Below the pieces are notes generated by a model that searched no databases, was not told the origin of the DNA, and saw only the letters and a list, made by a program, of their open reading frames with translations. A program made the position numbers and the translations under genes. This document shows positions 20,201-27,349 of a DNA stretch of 27,349 nucleotides, in pieces; within the stretch, counting starts at the first letter, position 1; each line of letters opens with the position of its first letter. The stretch covers positions 1 through 27,349 of the forward strand of contig JH154774.1 in assembly GCA_000226015.1 (NCBI GenBank), in the 5' to 3' direction. The DNA comes from Mnemiopsis leidyi. Its lineage: Eukaryota > Ctenophora > Tentaculata > Lobata > Bolinopsidae.

Positions 20201-22320
20201 TGATCTATTATCATCTGCTGTAAACTGCGAACTAGGCAACTCCCCTCTCGGTTTGGGCTGGAATTCTCCGGAGGTCAAAATATCTCTTTCCAGTGATCTG
20301 ATATCCGCAAGGGTCACTGAGACATGATTAAAGATAGCAATCAATTAATACTATGGCAGAACTGCTTATGTGAAGCTTTGTGCCCCATTAAATGTTAATC
20401 ATAAAGTAAAATTGAAGCTCTAAGCTACCTTTATTATTGATTGAAAACGAGACTGACTGAGACACAGCATCCCGTGTTCCATATATCCTCCGCAGAATGT
20501 TCTCTTTCTTTGTTTTAGATGTGAAATTAGTTGAAGACTGGCTTTGTAAATCACTTGTCGAGTCCGATGTAATGTATGGTGCAAATTTTTGGTTTATTTC
20601 CCTGAGTTCATGCAGATAACCTTTCTGATACTTGTTAACATTTCCTTGCTGATTATATGACGTTGTTGATACGTTTTCTAAATTAAAGTTCGATCTTGTG
20701 GGTAGAGCTTTCCGGTGTATGTTAGCCTCCACCGCAGCTATTCTGTCTTCTATAGAACCTCTCGAAGTTGAAGTCATTGAACCAACAGTGGAATTAAAAT
20801 TGCAGTAATTCGAAATCGAAGTGTGGAATCGATTTCTGAGAGTTTCGTCCTGTGAAATTGATCTCTGCGAGACTGCTGATAGCCCAGTCCAACCATAGCT
20901 TGAAATTCCAGCAGGGGTCGAAGTTGATGCATATTTACCGATCTCTCGAATTGATGACAGGTTTGTTGGGTTTGTGAAATCCAGTTTTGTCGCATTGGCA
21001 AACAAACAGATTGTTGGCTTATAATTCAGACGCGGAGCTGCGTTTAAGCTTGAACTTGAAGTCACTACCCCTGAAGACGGCTGAACAATTTCATCTCTAC
21101 CTTCAACTTCAGTCTCATCAAATTGTAACGATGACGATTGAAGTGTTGTCTGGTTGGTACTGTTCATTTCGATATTTTCGAGAATAATTATGTCGGGTGC
21201 ACTTGGTGGGTCCTCTGGGTGGTATTCTTCCGTCGGACCTGGATCCTGTGGGATTTTGTGATATTTATATCTAACACCAATGATAACCATTGAAACGTTT
21301 AATGTGAATTAAACATTGATGACTTGAAATTATTAAAATGTACATGGTTTTTTTAATGTTACTGAGCCAGTTACTAGGTGTAGCAAAATGTAGCAGCTCC
21401 TCAACATGAATTAAATAAATCAAAATTTAGATCATCAGACATAAAATGCTTGATCAAATGTTTGAACTGAAGACGACTCTAAATCAAAGTTCAACTCGTA
21501 CAGGATCCAAGTTCCGCTTCTCCAGCACTTTCAACAGCTGATCAACCTCATCCGCCCTCATCTTCTCGGAGCCCCTCCTATCATTGCAACCCGAGGTTTT
21601 ATTGGTTGTTGGAGTACTCATACCGGAAGAAGGAGGGGAGTTTTCATCTGTGTGGTTTGTTCCTGTAGATGATTGTTGGGTTATTATGGTGACAGTACGG
21701 GAGGTAGGTGGAGGGATGTACTCATTCTGTGAAACTGCGATGGTAGACGTTGCAGGCTCAATTTTCGTTTTCTGATGCAATTGCTGTGCTTTTTCACCTA
21801 GTGTCTTTAACGAGTGAGATTTAATATGTTCTGTTTGATGGTCTTTTATTGAATCAATCATATAACTGGTGGTTTCCATATCGGTATTTGACGTTGAATT
21901 TCCTTCAAGTTCGTCTCCCACCTTTCTGTCGATACCTTCCATGAACTGTCTCTGAATCTGTGAACGGGGATGTTCGGAAGGATGCTCTTCGTCATATCTG
22001 ATTGAGAGTCTTCTAAGTCTGGAAATACTGCTGGCAGTAGAACTGGAAGTACCGCGGCCTTCAGCTGAAATACCGCCAGTACTACTACTAGAATTAGCCA
22101 AAAGAAATTTGACTGATTTGTTCTTGTCTTTTAGGGAGTTACTATTATAATGAGTTAAACTCGACTTCTTGACTTGTGTCAGTGAAATACTTTTATGGGA
22201 AGTTTCTTTTGTAACTTCACTCAGGTTGGACGACGCCAGAAATTGTCGGTGGAGCAATTCTCTTGGAGAAAGTGAACTTTCACCAATATTATCTTCCGCA
22301 TGACGTATGACTTGAGACAT
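17270..22320 (-). CDS. Long disordered protein with C-terminal CAP-Gly domain, thirteen exons
   Basis: Minus-strand exons: 22320-21502, 21245-20429, 20316-20172, 20060-19948, 19773-19675, 19550-19375, 19218-19117, 18949-18857, 18645-18571, 18408-18257, 17939-17865, 17653-17555, 17402-17270 (stop TAA); 965 residues in phase. The first two exons (about 545 residues) are Ser/Thr-rich and disordered. Later come an acidic run (DDDDE) and a Ser/Lys-rich patch (exon 6), then a helical region of about 140 residues (exons 7-10), then a CAP-Gly domain at about 870-945: FQLGDRVATLGYTGTVRYVG, GVWVGIEGD, GNDGTHKFKRYFKC and KGVFARP. CAP-Gly domains bind EEY/F tails of tubulin and EB proteins, so a microtubule role is inferred. 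I do not recognise an orthologue. Intron 3 has a GC donor. The 20 residues after KGVFARPNMVAFYK are not CAP-Gly-like, so the last exon may really splice onward. Confidence 0.85.
20166..20171 (-). other. Non-canonical GC 5' splice site (GC-AG intron)
   Basis: Exon 3 of the CAP-Gly gene ends GGGGACAG followed by GCTAGT. The next exon needs a phase-2 donor, and no GT before the frame's stop gives phase 2, whereas this GC does, joining GDR to SSVNDEDVEYL. Confidence 0.6.
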
Positions 22321-23569
22321 ATACGATTCTTGCTTGGTAGTTTCTTTTATGTTAGTCTTATACTTGAAGTTACTTGAAGTAACTTGTTATTTCAAGTTCA
22401 ACTCGCGTGTTTTTTAGATTCCATTTTGCATTATTCCTGGAAAGAAAAATGTGGCAATATAAGCCAAAAAATCGATCACTGAAATGCCAGTGCCAACTCT
22501 ACGTTTTGATAAGAATCTTATGATATTGAGATATTACGAAATCATAGAACTATTATACCTTCTACGTTTATGACTTTAAGAGAACTGGTATTCTCAACTT
22601 TCAAATCTCGGTGATTGATGCAATTGTCCAGTTCAAATTTAAGTTAATGTTTTTAACATTTATACTTAGAGGTAAAAAAGCGATAACTATATGTGCATGA
22701 AAGCCAACGAAATAAAAATCGGTCGAACAATCAAAATTAATGGACAAATAAAAACTTTTCTTTAAAGTGATTTAATCTTAAGTTTAAATATCATGAGTCA
22801 TGACATTGAATTTTATGAACAAATACAAATTGTAATAGGCCGGAGTCACGTGGCAATTCAATTGTAGTTGCCGTCAAAGAAAGGACAATACTAGACAGAC
22901 AGCTCATTAGTAACACTGCAGACAGTAAAACAGACAGTCGGAGGCTTTAGCTCTCAATCTATACCATGCTGCCAAAAGTCTCCTTTAATGTTCGTATCTG
23001 CGGCGATCTAAGTAACTCTCTTGGTAAAACTATAAAATATTCAGTCTTTTAACAGTATTTAAACATGCAATAGCAAAAAAGCAACGTCCGAGTCTGGCCA
23101 GTACAAAAAAACTACTCCTCGAATACACTCAAAATCGAAAAGTCTAAAAAACAGTGAAAAAGCCTACACTACGGGGCACTTAAAAATTGAAAGGATGTCT
23201 TATTTTAAGGACATTTTCAAGATGTTTATTGTTCTTACTCCTAGCCATCTCACAAACAAGCTCTAGAGTTGCTTTGAAACTTTGAGAGGTTATTTCTACG
23301 ATCGAACTTGACCTAATAAAAGAGTCTCAGGAACTTTGACTGAGCCTGTCAGATTCCACCTACGGTACACTGAAAAATTAGAGGTATTCTAAGGCTTTTT
23401 GTGGCGTTCTTAACCATCTCAAAAACTAGCTCTAGAGTTGCTTTGAAATTTTGAGAGAGTTATATATTGCTTTTGAAATATTCATTAATAATTGTATAAC
23501 TAACCAAACTATTAGCATTTAGGATTTAGAGAACTCGTTTATATTGTCCAATACTCAAATTACTCAACA
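22321..23569. other. Upstream region of the CAP-Gly gene with a diverged direct duplication
   Basis: No gene seen. Two similar segments about 180 bases apart (about 23232-23300 and 23407-23465) share CATCTCA, then AGCTCTAGAGTTGCTTTGAAA and TTGAGAG, so an old tandem duplication is likely. Close to the gene start (22359-22398) is a short ACTTGAAGT repeat. The promoter of the minus-strand CAP-Gly gene should lie here. Confidence 0.5.
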
Positions 23570-24241
23570 ATGGCGAGGGTAAATTACCAACACACTGAAC
23601 ATCTCTCGACATCAAAAGGACTTAATATCACAATGTGGTTCGAACAGTTTGCAGTTTTCTTAGAGGCTGGCGAGCTTGTTGACGAACCTGTGGTCCTAGA
23701 AATCCCCGTAGTTAACCACAGACCTGAGGATGAAACTCAGAGACTCACAAGAGAAAAGGAAGATGTACGAAGATTGTAAAGATATACACTTACTGACCCA
23801 ACTTCTTGATCCGGTACAGAAATACACCACACAGTGTCAAAGGTACACCACCAGCAGAAGCGATGTTTAAGAGGTAACTTAGATCCAAACTTCATCATAT
23901 TACACAGCTCCTGGTTAGTGGTTCGACATCACTTGCATCCGTTGCCAAAAACTATGGTAGCTCTCCTCAATGATCAATCCGAATACCTCAGAGAAGCTTA
24001 CTATATTCTGTCAAATAGATGTCAAGTTGGAGATTGCTCGTACTATCAAATTGGGCATGAGGGCAATTTTCTGAATAGGAAAACGAAGAAAACGATGCGA
24101 GGAACAATAGCCTTTATATCTATTCTAGTGGGAGGTCGGAGCAGGTCACCTGACAAATCTTCAATCTCATATCGACCCGTAAAGGAACTCTCTATTGAAC
24201 ACGGCCGTGGCTATTTGTGGGTCCTGAGTGGTGGATCTTAA
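23570..24241 (+). other. Unrecognised open frames, possibly remnants of one coding unit
   Basis: A 69-codon frame with a good start context (AACAATGGCG at 23570) ends at 23779, and a second frame ends at 24241 with ordinary, non-repetitive protein-like content (for example EYLREAYYILSNRC). They can be joined in phase as 23570-23775, 23820-23873 and 23908-24241, giving 197 residues. That needs introns of 44 and 34 bases, far shorter than any other intron here. Frameshifted remnants are at least as likely. I do not recognise the protein. Confidence 0.25.
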
Positions 24242-24342
24242 GTTCTGTGTGACCCAATTGTTTAATTATACTATAATTAATTCTACAAAAAACTTTGTTT
24301 CTTAAAAGACAACCATATCATATAACGCATACATATAACGCA

Positions 24343-24436
24343 TTTGAGGCACTGAGGCACTTGAGGCACTTATTTGAGGCACTTGAGGCTCTCACATGAG
24401 GCACTTGAGACACTCACATGAGGCACTTGAGGCACT
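24343..24436. repeat. TTGAGGCAC-type short tandem repeat
   Basis: About nine imperfect copies of the 9-base unit TTGAGGCAC, some separated by TCACA. The flanking stretch to 24891 shows no gene. Confidence 0.8.
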
Positions 24437-24891
24437 ATCATGTCTCCCGCACTCCCATTTTTTGGACGCAAATTCGGCGGTTCTGTTACTCAATCTCTCT
24501 TAATTCTGCCTCGTACAAATCATCATAACTCTACATAGCTACTATCATCTCCGGTGCAATTTAGATTAGCATATATCTTTAAAAAAATGTTCAAAATGTT
24601 GAAGCCGTTCTAATATGGCTACAAAACCTCGGCTCTAAGTAACTAAGAACTAATTACGAAACTAAAGTCGCAAGAGATTAGACATTCGAAACCTAACCTC
24701 CAGCATCTTATCTGGTGTTTAATTAGAATATTATACCTGTCATCACTTATGCTATGCCTCAATTTTCAACTTATAAAAATCAACCTCGCCACCATTTAAG
24801 CATGTTTTGCTTTTGATCGTGAGTGAATATTTTCCGTTTTACCCCCTTGGTTACCCTGGTGAAGAAATTTCAGCAATAATCTCTCTCTCTT

Positions 24892-25456
24892 TTGGATACA
24901 TACGGTTCTGTTTCTGACCTAAATGCAGACCTGGCCGAAGTTGCAGAAGCTAATTCAGTTAGCACGACTTGTGATCAAGCTAATGTTCAACCCGGTAATT
25001 CATCTGCTACTTCAGTTACAGATGAAGCAATTGATCAAGCCTTACACGAAATCCTCAATTTAGCCACAGACTTCTGTCGTCCTCAGGTCGGTAAAGATTT
25101 CCGATTTTTCTGTTATTTAGATGCTAGCGTAATAAAGTTGACCGTTAACCCAATTATGGAATATGGATCGTATTGCTTGATACTCAAATTATATCACCTA
25201 CAGTACCGAAGCCGACTGTCCTGATACCAGCATTAATGTGAATACTACACAAGAACTTGCTATTCTTACACCTCAGCCAGATACAGCTAATCCTACTCTT
25301 GTAAAAGATTCGACTGATAAAAGTAAATGTAAAACGTCCAAGTCTAGCATAAAGAGAAAACGTCGTTTTCCTAGATCTCTACCGCCTGCACGAGTACGAG
25401 ATAACTCTTCTGTTGGGAAAAAGTGGTTTAGCGCGTTAAACTCCTTTTGTTCCTAG
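24892..25456 (+). other. Unrecognised coding-like frames (two segments)
   Basis: The frame open from about 24880 has acidic, Ala/Asn-rich content (DLNADLAEVAEANSVSTT, then DEAIDQALHEILNLATDF) without an ATG. A second segment ends in a basic C-terminus (KSSIKRKRRFPRSLPPARV) and TAG at 25456. A possible join runs from the donor GTCG/GTAAAG after CCTCAG (near 25086) to about 25212, but its acceptor is purine-rich and weak. No family recognised. It may be an exon pair of a gene with an unseen start, or decayed mobile sequence. Confidence 0.3.
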
Positions 25457-25825
25457 CGTTCATTATATTATTTTAAGATTTGTCAAACTTTCATTACTAT
25501 ATCAATATGCGTCTTTTTCGTTTGTTTGAATCTCTATTTCCCTCAATGATAGATTAGTAAGCGTACATTTGCGAAACACTGTAATATTGATCATCAATGT
25601 TATGTGCAATTCATGATATGGGCTACGAGTTATATTACCGCTAAAGTATATAAATTTTACCGTTATGATAATAACTTCACAATCGCTTTACGCTGAAATT
25701 TATATAGTACCTATATAATAGATGTATACACTATACATAATTTAATGCTGAGAAATCATTTATTATTTTTCCAAAATATTTCCCCTCAATCTGTCCCTGC
25801 CCTTAGAATAAGATATGAAATATAT
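25457..25825. other. AT-rich gap, nothing recognised
   Basis: No coding-like frame or RNA gene seen. TATATA-rich sequence at about 25810-25830 precedes the next open frame. Confidence 0.4.
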
Positions 25826-26075
25826 ATAGTACCATTATAAGGTCGAGTCAGTACATCGCTCCGTTATCTCGCATCTTGGGTACAAGGTTGCAGTGTTTCC
25901 CAAGACTGTTCATCGAAGAGTGGCACTAGCTATATGTGTCAGGAATGACGGCATCGAGAAAACTGTTATTGCCCTACACCGAGAACTACAACTGCCGAGA
26001 TTGTCACAAAAATCTGTGAAGCGCTTAGGTCAGGAAATGTGTGATTTGCTAGTCCCAAACAATCATTTTGATTGA
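25826..26075 (+). other. Unrecognised 80-odd codon open frame
   Basis: Open from just after a TAG near 25826 to TGA at 26073-26075, without an ATG in a convincing position. Content is protein-like (GYKVAVFPKTVHRRVALAIC, then SQKSVKRLGQEMCDLLV). It may belong with the exonuclease-like gene downstream as part of the same element. Between it and the exonuclease I see only a triplicated 9-base repeat (AGGATTACA, 26181-26207). Confidence 0.3.
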
Positions 26076-26507
26076 AATCCAAGTACTAATAACACTTGAT
26101 ACTTTTATTAGGCTTATTTGTTCTCCACGTTACTATACAATAAACCGTTCTTCACATTTCAGGAAAGCACTCAAGACGCAAGGATTACAAGGATTACAAG
26201 GATTACAAATATTAAAGTCATATTACATCGTAATGTCTGAATGTAAAAAAAACGTTCAAAGTCACACGAAAAGTTAACATAAATCAAACACCATGAAATT
26301 TACCTACCTACCTAAATCAAATGTGAAGTTAAAAGGTGTGAAAGTTATGATAGGTAAGATTATTAAAACCCGACAAGAATAAAAAGAAAATATGCATCAA
26401 GATGAGAACCCAAGTAGGCCCATCACAAGGGTCTGAAATGAAACAAATGAGACGAAACAATAGGGTCACGTCGGACGCATGAAACGGGATAGGAAGCAAA
26501 GGTATGA

Positions 26508-27349
26508 GCGCAAAAAAAAAGTAAGAAACGGCAAGCCACTCGAGCCACTTTGCAAAAAAAGGCTGAATACGACCGTGGGGTAGATCTTTGCCCAGCAAAG
26601 CAAGTATTTTTGGACAGAAAAAATCTCTCACCTTGTGTAGTGATTTATGATCTAGAGACTGCTGGCTTCCGTCGGGAGCAAGACATCCTCCAAGTAAGAA
26701 ACAAGCTTCTCTTTGTTACTGTTAGACTGGAAAATTTTTTTGATATGCACTTACAAATTTAGAAGTCTCAAGTCTGCCCGTGTTTCTCTTTGTGATTCTC
26801 TCTGCATAATTGTTCATAATTTATCAATTTTTTTGCTGACTGCATTTTACCTCTAGATTGCGGCCATAAGATATAATGCAGAAAAGGGTGAGTCAAAGGA
26901 AGAATATTCAAAACATCTGTTACCAACTGGTCCAATACCAGTGGCTGCTTCGAAAGTCAATGGGCTGTTTGAGGTCGGAGGAACTCTATGTAAGAATCTC
27001 GATGGAATCCTAAACGAAATTCCTGCAAGACTGGCTCTGGAAAATTTCGTGAAATGGGCATTAGATTTGATGGGGACTGACGACCCGAAGCAAGTAATTC
27101 TCGTCAAGTACAATAGTGCATCTTTTGATGACCATTTCCTCCTTGATCACCTGAGGAAAAAACTCGAGCCAGAATTGTTCTCCTTGATTAGGCGCAAGTT
27201 TTTCAGTGTTGATATTCAAAAGCTTCTGAGCCTGAAAGGAAAGCTTGCAGACAATCTTTCTCAGTGTGGTGGGACTGAAGACAACTGCTTCGCCTCCACG
27301 ATGCTTTAGAAGACTGCAAGGCTGTAGCCTCGATAATACGAACAAAAAA
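26508..27349 (+). pseudogene. DEDDh 3'-5' exonuclease-like gene, partial, with apparent frameshift
   Basis: Two segments joined by a GT-AG intron (26694-26856) in phase 0: ...DILQ plus IAAIRYN.... The first acidic pair is in VIYDLETAGF. PIPVAASKVNGL and the middle motif NSASFDDHFLLDHL follow, matching the DnaQ/TREX-type DEDDh fold, in which four acidic residues bind two metal ions. The frame then stops at 27307-27309, but the last motif is present one frame off: HDALEDCKAVASIIR begins at the CAC near 27297. A single-base indel there explains the mismatch. Upstream, an A9 run at 26512-26520 is another possible frame break: M-S-A-K-K-K lies in one frame and KKRQATRATLQKKAEYD in the next. Proteins of this type are often carried by mobile elements, but no terminal repeats are visible. 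The window ends just after the motif. Confidence 0.7.

Noticed and set aside
26329-26631. 100-codon minus-strand frame with hydrophobic segments
   Set aside because: It is a shadow of the exonuclease-like exon 1 region, with no splice or family support.

Overview
This is nuclear DNA from an animal. Genes are split by short GT-AG introns (about 90 to 500 bases), the sequence is AT-rich, there are tRNA-derived SINEs and a degenerate TTAGGG-type stretch, and the proteins are animal families (transformer-2, TMED2, ANKRD49, SAMM50, RPS3, a KY/hillarin-type protein). An invertebrate fits the compact layout; I cannot resolve the phylum.

Left block (1-7012): a transformer-2 (TRA2) splicing-factor gene is broken over two strands. 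Exons 1-3 run on the minus strand (1402 to 364) and exons 4-5 on the plus strand (6618 to 7012). The five exons join in perfect phase into one 225-residue protein. The breakpoints coincide with two inverted copies of one minisatellite (163-360 and 6298-6516), each next to a SINE. The block between them also holds a complete TMED2 gene, two more SINE copies, a retrotransposon fragment and two hairpins. Flipping the block would restore TRA2 and put TMED2, TRA2, ANKRD49, SAMM50 and RPS3 in a row on the plus strand. It is either a real inversion (possibly one haplotype) or an assembly error.

Middle (7671-12900): ANKRD49 (six exons), an intronless SAMM50 and RPS3 (four exons), all on the plus strand and all apparently intact. 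These are housekeeping roles: ankyrin-repeat protein, outer-membrane beta-barrel assembly in mitochondria, and the 40S ribosomal subunit.

Right-centre (13259-22320, minus strand): a twelve-exon KY/hillarin-type transglutaminase-like gene lies directly downstream of a thirteen-exon gene for a long disordered protein ending in a CAP-Gly domain. The two models are only about 135 bases apart and could be one CAP-Gly/IQ/KY fusion gene. One KY intron carries a 47-base minisatellite that repeats the exon's own 3' splice site five times.

Right end (22321-27349): repeat-rich, with orphan open frames that look like decayed or mobile sequence, ending in a DEDDh exonuclease-like gene with an apparent frameshift before its last catalytic motif.
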